From Amycolatopsis jiangsuensis (GTDB lineage: Bacteria > Actinomycetota > Actinomycetes > Mycobacteriales > Pseudonocardiaceae), in NCBI RefSeq assembly GCF_014204865.1, contig NZ_JACHMG010000001.1, positions 2,790,001-2,854,000 on the forward strand: 64,000 nt of DNA, given 5' to 3'. The position numbers and the translations under genes are program-made. Every line of letters begins with the position of its first letter. Position 1 is the first letter of the stretch. Below the pieces are notes generated by a model. The model did not search any database and was not told where the DNA came from. It saw only the letters and a list, made by a program, of their open reading frames with translations. Positions 1-7,561 of this stretch are shown here, piece by piece.

Positions 1-551
1 GCGCCGCGGTGCCCCCACACCTCGTTCAGCACCTGCTCACGCGAGCACACCGCGCCGTGCGCACCCGCGACCAGCGCGAGCACCTGGAACTCCTTGCGCG
101 ACAGCGCGACCGGCTCGCCGGCCACCAGCACCTCGTGCCGGGCCAGGTCGATCCGCACGTCGCCGACCTCCACCACCGGCACCGCGCCGGCCGACGGCTC
201 CCCGCGGCGGCGCCGCACGGCCTCGACCCTGGCCAGCAGCTCCTCGACGTCGTAGGGCTTCACCAGGTAGTCGTCCGCGCCGGCACGCAGGCCCTGCACC
301 CGGTCGTCCACCTCACCGCGCGCGGACACCACGATCACCGCCACGTCGCTGACCGCGCGGATCCGGCGGCACAGCTGCACACCGTCCACATCGGGCAGAC
401 CGAGGTCGAGCAGCACCACGTCGACGTCGTGCACCCGCTCGAGCACCCCGGCCCCGGAGGCGAGCCGCTGCATGGCCAGCCCACGGCGGGTCAGCGCGGG
501 CACCAGCGCGCCGGCGACCCGGTCGTCGTCCTCCACCAGCAGCACTCGCAC
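1..551 (-). CDS. OmpR-family response regulator (3' end outside window)
   Basis: DNA-binding response regulator of a two-component system. The receiver domain fills residues 1-115: acidic pocket E7/D8/D9, phospho-acceptor D49 in VVLLDLGLPD, conserved S76 in VVSA and K98 in YLVKPY. From about residue 125 a winged-helix output domain of the OmpR/PhoB type begins (LSRKEFQVL, then SREQVLNEVWG), but the gene runs off the left edge before the recognition helix is complete. The GTG start at 551 is chosen because GGGGAGG lies 6 bases upstream. It is transcribed away from the gluABCD operon. The cognate sensor kinase would be expected just outside the window; its signal cannot be read from here. Confidence 0.93.
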   Translation of the reverse strand, partial: MRVLLVEDDDRVAGALVPALTRRGLAMQRLASGAGVLERVHDVDVVLLDLGLPDVDGVQLCRRIRAVSDVAVIVVSARGEVDDRVQGLRAGADDYLVKPYDVEELLARVEAVRRRRGEPSAGAVPVVEVGDVRIDLARHEVLVAGEPVALSRKEFQVLALVAGAHGAVCSREQVLNEVWGHRG

Positions 552-693
552 CGCTCGCCTCCCCGGTGATCCAGACCACGGTAGCCGGGAACTCTAGGGC
601 ACCGCGCCGTGCCCGCACCCGGGTGGCGGCCGCGCCGGGCGCGGCTAGGCTGAGCAGCGCCGGATCGCCGCGGCGGCCGCGTTCGATACGTAG

Positions 694-716
694 TTGAGAC
701 CCTAAGGATTGCTCAA
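694..716. promoter_or_regulatory. Possible operator, inverted repeat TTGAG-N13-CTCAA
   Basis: A 5-base inverted repeat (TTGAG at 694-698, CTCAA at 712-716) lies just upstream of the likely promoter of the amino-acid importer, between it and the response-regulator gene. Its position would suit a regulator of either gene. The arms are short, so a chance match is possible. Confidence 0.22.
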
Positions 717-722
717 GCGGCC

Positions 723-750
723 TTTACACGAGGGCCGACGGGAGTAGGTT
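723..750 (+). promoter_or_regulatory. Putative promoter of gluABCD
   Basis: A -35 like TTTACA (723-728) and a -10 TAGGTT (745-750) are separated by 16 bases, about 70 bases before the gluA start. This is a prediction by eye; the -35 match is only moderate. Confidence 0.35.
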
Positions 751-820
751 TCCGCCATCGACGTGGGATCCGGGGTCCCGCAGCCGCCGACGATGACGAC
801 CAAGGAGCTCTGGAGGCCAG

Positions 821-1573
821 ATGACCACGGACGTGGCGACGCCGATGATCAAGGCGGTCGCCGTGAACAAGTACTTCGGCGACCTGCACGTACTGCGGGA
901 GATCACCCTCGAGGTGCCGCGCGGCCAGGTCGTGGTGGTGCTCGGACCGTCCGGATCGGGCAAGTCGACGCTGTGCCGGGCGATCAACCGGCTCGAGCCG
1001 ATCAACTCCGGTGAGATCGCCGTCGACGGTGTGCCGCTGCCCGCCGAGGGCAAGGCGCTCGCCGCGCTGCGCGCCGACGTCGGCATGGTCTTCCAGCAGT
1101 TCAACCTCTTCGCGCACAAGACGATCCTCGAGAACGTGATGCTCGCGCCGGTGAAGGTGCGCAAGGCCCCGGCCGCCGAGGCCCGCACGACCGCGATGGA
1201 GCTGCTGGAGCGGGTCGGCATCGCGAACCAGGCGGACAAGTACCCGGCGCAGCTGTCCGGCGGGCAGCAGCAGCGCGTGGCCATCGCCCGCGCGCTCGCC
1301 ATGCGGCCCAAGGTGATGCTGTTCGATGAGCCGACCTCGGCACTGGACCCGGAGATGGTCCAGGAGGTGCTCGACGTGATGACCGGCCTTGCCAAGGACG
1401 GGATGACCATGCTCGTGGTCACCCACGAGATGGGCTTCGCCCGCCGCGCCGCGGACCGCGTGCTGTTCATGGCCGACGGCGAGCTCGTCGAGGACGCCAC
1501 CCCGGAGGAGTTCTTCTCCCAGCCGCGCAGCGATCGCGCGAAGGACTTCCTCGGCAAGATCCTGACCCACTGA
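821..1573 (+). CDS. gluA: Amino-acid (glutamate-type) ABC transporter ATP-binding protein
   Basis: Cytoplasmic ATPase that powers import of a polar amino acid, probably glutamate or a close relative. All ABC motifs are intact: Walker [10 protein letters not shown] (residues 42-50), signature LSGGQQQR (145-152), Walker B VMLFDEP (165-171) and the switch histidine in VVTHEMG. The length of 250 aa is usual for the GlnQ/GluA family. ATG at 821 follows GGAGG. It is the first gene of a four-gene operon with a binding lipoprotein and two permeases in the order gluA-B-C-D, which is the order in corynebacterial glutamate importers. Substrate specificity is inferred from this gene order, not from the ATPase itself. 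Confidence 0.95.
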   Translation: MTTDVATPMIKAVAVNKYFGDLHVLREITLEVPRGQVVVVLGPSGSGKSTLCRAINRLEPINSGEIAVDGVPLPAEGKALAALRADVGMVFQQFNLFAHKTILENVMLAPVKVRKAPAAEARTTAMELLERVGIANQADKYPAQLSGGQQQRVAIARALAMRPKVMLFDEPTSALDPEMVQEVLDVMTGLAKDGMTMLVVTHEMGFARRAADRVLFMADGELVEDATPEEFFSQPRSDRAKDFLGKILTH

Positions 1574-1621
1574 CCCGTCCGGACCATCCGGATCCGACGG
1601 ACCGACACAGGAGAGATTCAC

Positions 1622-2539
1622 ATGAGGATCCGCACCCTCGCGGTCGGACTGCTGGCCGGCGGTCTGCTGCTCACGGCCTGCGGCAAGGAAGGCACCCCGG
1701 CCGCGCCCGGCGGTGACCAGAGCGGCTCGGAGTCCGCCGCCGCGCTGCCGACCTACCCGGTCGCGCAGAACGTGGACGTGGCGGGTTCGCCGGTGTTCGC
1801 GAAGATGAAGGCGGCGCCGAAGATCGTCGTGGGCGCCAAGGACGACCAGCCAGGGCTGGGCCAGAAGGACCCGACGACCGGGCAGTACGCCGGGTTCGAC
1901 ATCGAGATTGCCAAGCTGATCGCGGCCGGACTGGGCTTCTCGCCGGACAAGATCGAGTACAAGGTCGTCGACTCCGGTGCTCGCGAGCAGGCGATCAAGA
2001 ACGGCGACGTCAACTACATGGTCGGCACCTACACCATCAACGACCAGCGCAAGAAGCTCGTGTCCTTCGCCGGGCCGTACTACGAGGCCGGTCAGGACCT
2101 GCTGGTGCGCAAGGACGACGCCTCCATCACCGGCCCGCAGGCCTTGAAGGGCAAGAAGGTCTGCTCGATCACCGGGTCGACCCCGATCCAGCGGGTGCGC
2201 GAGCAGAACCTGACCGAGCCGGGCAACATCGTCGAGTTCCAGAAGTACTCGCAGTGCGTGGAGAAGCTGGCCACCAAGGACGTGGACGCGGTCACCACCG
2301 ACGACGCGATCCTGCGCGGGTTCGCCAAGCAGGACCCGGACAGCTTCAAGGTCGTCGGCAAGCCGTTCTCCGAGGAGCCCTACGGCATCGGCCTCGACCT
2401 CAACGACAAGGCGCTGCGGTCGAAGATGGACGACATCCTGCAGAAGGCGCTGGACGACGGCACCTGGCAGAAGATCTACGACGCCACTCTCGGCACGCCC
2501 GGTTCCACCGTGGCGAAGCCGAAGATCCAGAAGTACTGA
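1622..2539 (+). CDS. gluB: Amino-acid ABC transporter substrate-binding lipoprotein
   Basis: Extracellular solute-binding protein of the importer, tethered to the membrane by a lipid. The signal peptide ends in the lipobox LTAC, with Cys20 as the acylation site. A Ser/Gly/Ala-rich linker follows, then a type-3 solute-binding fold (SBP_bac_3) with recognisable stretches such as YAGFDIEIAKLIA and VNYMVGTYTIN. The length of 305 aa is normal. A ribosome-binding site AGGAGA precedes ATG at 1622, 48 bases after gluA. GluB-type proteins bind glutamate or similar amino acids; the exact ligand cannot be decided from sequence alone. Confidence 0.94.
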   Translation: MRIRTLAVGLLAGGLLLTACGKEGTPAAPGGDQSGSESAAALPTYPVAQNVDVAGSPVFAKMKAAPKIVVGAKDDQPGLGQKDPTTGQYAGFDIEIAKLIAAGLGFSPDKIEYKVVDSGAREQAIKNGDVNYMVGTYTINDQRKKLVSFAGPYYEAGQDLLVRKDDASITGPQALKGKKVCSITGSTPIQRVREQNLTEPGNIVEFQKYSQCVEKLATKDVDAVTTDDAILRGFAKQDPDSFKVVGKPFSEEPYGIGLDLNDKALRSKMDDILQKALDDGTWQKIYDATLGTPGSTVAKPKIQKY

Positions 2540-2623
2540 CCTGAGGTCACGGCCGGTGGACGGGGTTCCCGTCCACCGGCCGCTCCACATCGATTTCCGT
2601 CCCACGGACGCGGGGAAGGCTCC

Positions 2624-3271
2624 ATGGACGTCCTGCTCGACAATCTGGACCTGTTCGGTCCGTTCTTTCTGACCACGATCGAACTGTTCCTGATCGCCGG
2701 GGTCGCCAGCCTGGTGCTCGGCACGATCCTGGCCATGCTGCGGGTGAGCCCGGTACCGGCGCTGCGCGCGATCGGCACGGTCTACGTGACCCTGCTGCGC
2801 AACACACCGCTGACCCTGGTGTTCGCGTTCCTCGTGTTCGCCTATCCGCTGCTCGAGATCGTGAAGATCGACTACTTCCCGTCCGCCGCGGTGGCGCTGA
2901 CCATCTACACCTCGGCGTTCATCTGTGAAGTGGTGCGCTCGGGCATCAACACGGTGCCGGTCGGCCAGGCCGAGGCGGCCCGCGCGCTGGGCCTGCACTT
3001 CGGCCAGGTACTCGGCCAGGTGGTGCTGCCGCAGGCACTGCGGTCGGTCGTGCCCCCGCTGATCAGCACGCTGATCGCGCTGCTGAAGAACACCACGATC
3101 GCGAGCGGGTTCTCGGTCGCCGAGGCCGGTGCGATCCGCCAGTACGTCTCCGAGCGTGGTGGGGACCAGATGGTCGCCCTGCTGTGGGTGGCGCTCGGGT
3201 TCATCATCCTCGTGCTGGTGCTTTCGCTGGTCCAGCGCAACCTGGAGAAGCGCTGGAGCGTGGCCCGATGA
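2624..3271 (+). CDS. gluC: Amino-acid ABC transporter permease (first)
   Basis: Inner-membrane permease of the importer, HisM/GlnP type, 215 aa with about five hydrophobic segments. The coupling loop that contacts the ATPase is visible as EAARALGLHFGQVLGQVVLP, the family EAA motif. ATG at 2624 follows GGGGAAGG. The stop codon overlaps the start of the next permease by two bases in the pattern ATGA, so the two membrane subunits are translationally coupled and should be made in equal amounts. Confidence 0.94.
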   Translation: MDVLLDNLDLFGPFFLTTIELFLIAGVASLVLGTILAMLRVSPVPALRAIGTVYVTLLRNTPLTLVFAFLVFAYPLLEIVKIDYFPSAAVALTIYTSAFICEVVRSGINTVPVGQAEAARALGLHFGQVLGQVVLPQALRSVVPPLISTLIALLKNTTIASGFSVAEAGAIRQYVSERGGDQMVALLWVALGFIILVLVLSLVQRNLEKRWSVAR

Positions 3272-4164
3272 GTTCTGTCCTCTTCGACGCGCCGGGGCCG
3301 AAGTCCCGGATCCGGCACCGGATCTACGCGGTGGCCGGCATCGTCGTGGTGCTCGCGCTGATCGCGTTCGTGGTCTACCGCTTCGCCGACAGCGGCCAGT
3401 TCGCCGGGCGCAAGTGGGAATGGTTGCAGTACGCACAGGTACAGCGCGACCTCGGTGCCGCGGTGGTCGCCACGCTGGAGGCGTTCGCGCTCGGTGCGGT
3501 GTTCGCGATGGTCTTCGGCGCGATCTTCGCCGCCGGACGGCTCTCCGATCGGGCGTGGCTGCGCGGGATCTGCACGTTCGTGGTGGAGTTCTTCCGCGCG
3601 ATCCCGTTGCTGATCCTGATGTTCGTGTTCTACTACGGGCTGCCGACGTTCGGCGTGCAGACCTCGCCGCTGTTCGCCGTGGTGCTCGGCCTGACGCTGT
3701 ACAACGGCTCGGTGCTGGCGGAGGTCTTCCGTGCCGGCGTGCTGTCCCTGCCGAAGGGACAGAGCGAAGCCGCGTACGCGCTCGGCATGCGCAAGACGCA
3801 GGTGATGTTCACCGTCCTGCTGCCGCAGGCGATCCGCGCGATGCTGCCGTCGATCATCAGCCAGCTCGTGGTCCTGCTGAAGGACACCGCGCTCGGCTTC
3901 CTGGTCACCTACCCGGAGCTGTTGTACTACGCGCGCTACATCGGTACCCAGGGCGCGTTCGGCCGCCCGATCGTGCCGTCGACGCTCGTCGCGGCCGCGA
4001 TCTACATCGTGCTCTGCCTGCTGCTCACCGCACTGGCGACGTACCTGGAGAAGCGCAACCGGCGCAACAAGAAGCACATCGAAACCACGGACAACCGCGC
4101 CGAGCAGATCGTGCAGGGCGCGGCCGCGGGTGGCGGTGCGGTCGGTGGCGCCGCCGGGACCTGA
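3268..4164 (+). CDS. gluD: Amino-acid ABC transporter permease (second)
   Basis: Second integral-membrane subunit, 298 aa. It has a longer N-terminal segment with one transmembrane helix (about residues 20-40) and then the conserved permease core with the coupling motif EAAYALGMRKTQVMFTVLLP. The start at 3268 is chosen because the ATG overlaps the gluC stop (ATGA); an in-frame codon further upstream would lie inside gluC. The C-terminus carries a charged, then Gly/Ala-rich tail facing the cytoplasm. The operon ends 17 bases later at a strong terminator. Confidence 0.94.
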   Translation: MSSVLFDAPGPKSRIRHRIYAVAGIVVVLALIAFVVYRFADSGQFAGRKWEWLQYAQVQRDLGAAVVATLEAFALGAVFAMVFGAIFAAGRLSDRAWLRGICTFVVEFFRAIPLLILMFVFYYGLPTFGVQTSPLFAVVLGLTLYNGSVLAEVFRAGVLSLPKGQSEAAYALGMRKTQVMFTVLLPQAIRAMLPSIISQLVVLLKDTALGFLVTYPELLYYARYIGTQGAFGRPIVPSTLVAAAIYIVLCLLLTALATYLEKRNRRNKKHIETTDNRAEQIVQGAAAGGGAVGGAAGT

Positions 4165-4180
4165 CCGGAATCGGCTCGAA

Positions 4181-4219
4181 CAAGGCCCCGGCGCGCTGAA
4201 CCGCGCCGGGGCCTTGTTT
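4181..4219 (+). terminator. Intrinsic terminator of gluABCD
   Basis: A perfect 15-bp stem (4181-4195 with 4202-4216) encloses the 6-base loop CTGAAC and is followed by TTT. It lies just after gluD and before the convergent amidohydrolase gene, so it can act in both directions. Confidence 0.9.
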
Positions 4220-4232
4220 CGTGCTCGCGTCG

Positions 4233-5342
4233 TCACCGCACCCGGCGTCCTGCCTGCCAGACCATCCGGATGCGGGAAGCGAAGTCCCGTACGTCGATTT
4301 CGGGGTCACGCAACAGAACGATGTCCGCCCGCAGCCCGGGCGCGATCCGTCCGCGGTCGGGCAGCCGAAGCAGCCGCGCTGCCTCGCTCGTGGCCGCTCG
4401 CAGCGCCCCGGACGCACCCAGTCCGGCCTCGGACAGCAACCGCAGCTCGGTCAGCAAGTCGACATGGGGACGGACCGCGAGGTCCGATCCTGCCGCGATC
4501 GGCACGCCCGCCTCGAGAGCCAACGCGAGCGAACGCCGGTGCGCTTCGCCGTACTCGGGCGCGATCGGTGCGAGCGTCGGCACGTACCAGCATCCGTTGC
4601 GGCGTAAGGCGGAAGCGGCTTCGTCATCGAGGAAGACACCGTGCTCGACACTGCGGACACCGGCGTGTGCCGCGGCAGCCGCCGCACTCGCCGTATGCGC
4701 GTGCGCCAGCACGGCACGGCCCGCACGGCGGGCCTCGTCGACGACTGCCTGCATCTCTTCCGCAGTCGGCTCGACGTTCCGCCGGTCGCGCAGGTGCGCC
4801 ATCGCCCCGCTCGCGCCCAGCTTGATCCAGTCGGCACCGGCACGCACCATTCGCCGCACCGCCGCGCGTGCCTCGTCCGGCCCGTCGAATCCGGGCTCGG
4901 GCAACGACGGATCCCCGAAGCTGTCGGCCTGTCCGACGTCCGGGGCCCAGGAGTCACCCAGCCCACCGGTCGGCGACAGCTGCCGCAGGCTGATCAGCAA
5001 TTCGGGTCCGGCGATCCAGCCCTCCCGCACAGCGTGCCGAATGCCCGCGTCGGCACCCCAGGCGTCGCGGACCGTCGTGATCCCCCGGTTCAGCAAGCCG
5101 ACGAGGACCGGCACCGCTTCGAGTACGCGCGCGCTGCGTGGCAACGGCTCCCGTCGGGGAAACGCGACGTGCACATGGCAGTCGATCAAGCCGGGCACCA
5201 GCAGCCCACCCTCACCGTCGACCGCGTCCGGGCCGTCCACATCGGACCCGACGGCGGTGATCACCGCGCCGTCGACCCGCACGTTCGCGGGCTCCGCCAC
5301 ACCGGAATCGGGGTCGAGAACCCGCGCATTCGTCACCAGCAC
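4233..5342 (-). CDS. Metal-dependent amidohydrolase (imidazolonepropionase-like)
   Basis: Cytoplasmic hydrolase of the amidohydrolase superfamily, 369 aa. The first beta strands (residues 1-50) form the usual composite domain, followed by the metal-binding HVH (56-58) in GLIDCHVHVAF. Later metal ligands appear as the histidines in AHAHTAS and VEHGVF, and the final aspartate lies in AAGSDLAV. The family acts on cyclic amides, or on dipeptides with a C-terminal proline or arginine; the substrate here is unknown. The GTG start at 5342 lacks a ribosome-binding site but has TAAGGT 6 bases upstream, which fits a leaderless transcript. It stands alone between converging and diverging neighbours. Confidence 0.88.
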   Translation of the reverse strand: MLVTNARVLDPDSGVAEPANVRVDGAVITAVGSDVDGPDAVDGEGGLLVPGLIDCHVHVAFPRREPLPRSARVLEAVPVLVGLLNRGITTVRDAWGADAGIRHAVREGWIAGPELLISLRQLSPTGGLGDSWAPDVGQADSFGDPSLPEPGFDGPDEARAAVRRMVRAGADWIKLGASGAMAHLRDRRNVEPTAEEMQAVVDEARRAGRAVLAHAHTASAAAAAAHAGVRSVEHGVFLDDEAASALRRNGCWYVPTLAPIAPEYGEAHRRSLALALEAGVPIAAGSDLAVRPHVDLLTELRLLSEAGLGASGALRAATSEAARLLRLPDRGRIAPGLRADIVLLRDPEIDVRDFASRIRMVWQAGRRVR

Positions 5343-5348
5343 CCGCCA

Positions 5349-5354
5349 ACCTTA
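5349..5354 (-). promoter_or_regulatory. Leaderless-type -10 element (TAAGGT) of the amidohydrolase gene
   Basis: TAAGGT on the minus strand is followed by 6 bases and then GTG. No Shine-Dalgarno sequence is present, so transcription probably starts at the start codon. Confidence 0.45.
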
Positions 5355-5511
5355 ACAAAGCATCAAGTAAACCCGAATCGATCTCACCAACGCACGTCGT
5401 CGCTGCTCAACGGCCTTTTTCCGCCCGCGCGTGCAAGATCGTCGAAGCACTGCAATACTCGAGCCAAGCCGTTGATCAAGAACGGCCACTGGGAAGACTG
5501 AGGGAAGAGTG

Positions 5512-5958
5512 ATGTCCATGACGGGAATTCGTGCGCCCAAAAAAGGCCGGGTCACCTCGGTGCTCACCGCGTTCGCGGTGACCGCGCTGGCCACGGCGAC
5601 ATTCACGGCGGCTCCGGCCGCCGCGTCCGAGAACAGCGTGACGGCATTGTGCAAGAGCCGCACTTCGGGATTCCTGGGGAAATGGGGTCCCGTTTCGAAG
5701 GAATGTTCCTACACCAGCCCGGCCAGCGGCTGGAAGGGCAAACTGCGCATCACCTGGAACGTCCAGGCGAGCACCAACCAGACCGCCTGCGTGCAGGCCC
5801 GGATGGGCAAGGCGCGCAACCCGGACTCGTGGCAGTCGGTGGGCTGCGGGACGCTGGGCACGGGCACGGTCAAATGGCCGGCGAACACGGCGTCCAACCT
5901 GGAGGTGCGGGTGCAGTCGCGCAACAGCCCGGTGGCGAACGTGACTTACTCGATCTGA
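5512..5958 (+). CDS. Small secreted protein with four cysteines
   Basis: A 148-aa exported protein. The N-terminus has basic residues, a hydrophobic core around residues 15-30 and a probable signal-peptidase I site after AAPAAA. The mature part of about 110 aa contains four cysteines, which could form two disulfides, and alternating polar/hydrophobic stretches such as KLRITWNVQAS and NLEVRVQSR that suggest a small beta-sandwich. ATG at 5512 is chosen because AGGGA lies 6 bases upstream; GTG at 5509 and ATG at 5518 are alternatives. I do not recognise the family, and no neighbour suggests a role. Confidence 0.8.
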   Translation: MSMTGIRAPKKGRVTSVLTAFAVTALATATFTAAPAAASENSVTALCKSRTSGFLGKWGPVSKECSYTSPASGWKGKLRITWNVQASTNQTACVQARMGKARNPDSWQSVGCGTLGTGTVKWPANTASNLEVRVQSRNSPVANVTYSI

Positions 5959-6011
5959 TGACGCCGCATCGCCGGCGTTCGCCCATTCCGCGAATACCGG
6001 CGTGAATAGAG

Positions 6012-6060
6012 ATGGGCCGTACACCGGAGGCAGGGAAATCGCCTCAGGTGCACGGCCCAT
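6012..6060. terminator. Long hairpin between convergent genes
   Basis: ATGGGCCGT (6012-6020) pairs with ACGGCCCAT (6052-6060). Inside this, CACC/GGTG and AGGC/GCCT also pair, giving an interrupted stem around a loop of about 9 bases. It lies between the secreted-protein gene and the end of the nucleotidyltransferase gene, which converge, so a bidirectional terminator is the simplest reading. There is no T-run. Confidence 0.5.
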
Positions 6061-6158
6061 TCGTCGCGACCGGTGGTCGTCTGCGAACCGCCGGCCCGTA
6101 TTCGTCGCGGCCTGCCGTGACCATCTGCGGACCACCGGAACGCTGCGTATCGGTGTGG

Positions 6159-6812
6159 TCACCTCTTCTTCGGCGCACCCGGTTGTCCGCGCAGCTCCGC
6201 CTCGGCCAGCGCGATTGTTTCGTGCGCCAGCGTGGCCAGATCTGGTTCGCGGGCGACCGCCGCCCGGCACAGGCGGGTCACGTCGGCAACCCAGCGGCCG
6301 GTCGCGCCGTCCGCCTCGGCGATCCGGACGAACCCGCGGTCCACGAGGCCACCGGCGTCGTCGAACCGGCCCCGGGCGACCGCCTTGATCGTGCCCAAGG
6401 CGTTGGCCAGGGCACTCGCCGGGCGCGACCACTCGTGGTCGCCGGCGTGCTCACCTGGGTCACTCTCCCCCTTGGCCGGCGGGCCGGACACCTCGCGTAC
6501 GGCGAGGTCGAGCCGCCAGAACAACGACACTTCCGCGAAGCGCACGAAAAGCAGCCGACGCCGAGCCGAGTGGAAGTAGTCCGGCGCAACGCGCACCGCG
6601 GCCACCGGCTGTACCTCGTCCAGCACCGCGCGGGCGCTCGTCACAGCGGTGGTGAGCCGGCCGTCCGGCACGACCCATTCCACGTCGATGTCGCTGTACT
6701 CGTCGGCGGTCCCGGCCCCGAGCGAGCCGATGAGGTCCGCCCGCGAGCCTGGGCACGCCGCGGCGAGTGCGGTCACGGTCGCGTGCGCCAGTGCGGCACG
6801 CGACCACGTCAC
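6159..6812 (-). CDS. Nucleotidyltransferase-domain protein at the end of the sdh operon
   Basis: A 217-aa protein with the minimal nucleotidyltransferase motif: GS (29-30), then about ten residues, then SDIDVEW with D41 and D43 as metal-binding aspartates. After residue 110 it becomes helical, like the C-terminal part of antibiotic or small-molecule adenylyltransferases. The GTG start at 6812 overlaps the sdhB stop (GTGA), so it is translationally coupled to succinate dehydrogenase. The substrate is unknown; a role in the Sdh pathway is not implied by the fold, and the link may only be co-expression. Confidence 0.82.
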   Translation of the reverse strand: MTWSRAALAHATVTALAAACPGSRADLIGSLGAGTADEYSDIDVEWVVPDGRLTTAVTSARAVLDEVQPVAAVRVAPDYFHSARRRLLFVRFAEVSLFWRLDLAVREVSGPPAKGESDPGEHAGDHEWSRPASALANALGTIKAVARGRFDDAGGLVDRGFVRIAEADGATGRWVADVTRLCRAAVAREPDLATLAHETIALAEAELRGQPGAPKKR

Positions 6813-7561
6813 CGGTCGCGCCGGAAAAGCTTGTTCCCGAGCCAGACGATCGGGTCGTACTTGCGGTCGGCCACCCGCTCCTTCATCGGAATGAGCGCGT
6901 TGTCGGTGATGTGGATTCCTTCGGGGCACACCTCGGTGCAGCATTTGGTGATGTTGCAGAGCCCGAGGCCGTGTTCGTCCTGCGCGTCGTCACGCCGGTC
7001 GGCGACGTCGAGCGGATGCATTTCCAGCTCCGCGATCCGCATCAGGTACCGGGGGCCGGCGAAGCTCTCCTTGTTCTCCTCGTGGTCACGCACCACGTGG
7101 CAGGTGTTCTGGCACAGGAAGCATTCGATGCACTTGCGGAACTCCTGCGAACGCTCCACGTCCACCTGCTGCATCCGGTACTCGCCCGGTTTCAGCCCCT
7201 CCGGCGGGGTGAACGACGGGATCTCGCGTGCCTTGGTGTAGTTGAAGGACACGTCGGTCACCAGGTCGCGGATCACCGGGAAGCTGCGCATCGGCGTCAC
7301 CGTGACCACCTCGTCCTCGGTGAACGTGGACATCCGCGTCATGCACAGCAACCGGGGTTTGCCGTTGATCTCCGCTGAGCACGAACCGCATTTGCCCGCC
7401 TTGCAGTTCCAGCGCACCGCGAGATCGGAGGCCTGGGTGGCCTGCAGCCGGTGGATGATGTCGAGGACGACCTCACCCTCGTTCACCTCGACCCGGAAGT
7501 CCTGCAGTGCGCCGCCGGTCTCGTCGCCGCGCCAGACCCGGAAACTGGCCTGATAGCTCAC
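6809..7561 (-). CDS. sdhB: Succinate dehydrogenase iron-sulfur subunit
   Basis: Electron-transfer subunit of complex II, 250 aa. The N-terminal [2Fe-2S] domain carries C53, C58, C61 and C73. The C-terminal domain has CIECFLCQNTC (C144, C147, C150, C154) and a second cluster of cysteines at 202, 207/208 and 212, for the [4Fe-4S] and [3Fe-4S] centres. The GTG start at 7561 overlaps the sdhA stop (GTGA). Length and gene order match the mycobacterial Sdh1 enzyme (Rv0247c type) rather than the classical sdhCDAB complex. Confidence 0.95.
   Translation of the reverse strand: MSYQASFRVWRGDETGGALQDFRVEVNEGEVVLDIIHRLQATQASDLAVRWNCKAGKCGSCSAEINGKPRLLCMTRMSTFTEDEVVTVTPMRSFPVIRDLVTDVSFNYTKAREIPSFTPPEGLKPGEYRMQQVDVERSQEFRKCIECFLCQNTCHVVRDHEENKESFAGPRYLMRIAELEMHPLDVADRRDDAQDEHGLGLCNITKCCTEVCPEGIHITDNALIPMKERVADRKYDPIVWLGNKLFRRDR

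Noticed and set aside
713..3436. Very long open frame opposite gluA-gluC
   Set aside because: It is the antisense shadow of high-GC genes whose own frames carry complete ABC-transporter motifs; its translation is Arg/Gly/His-rich without any domain.
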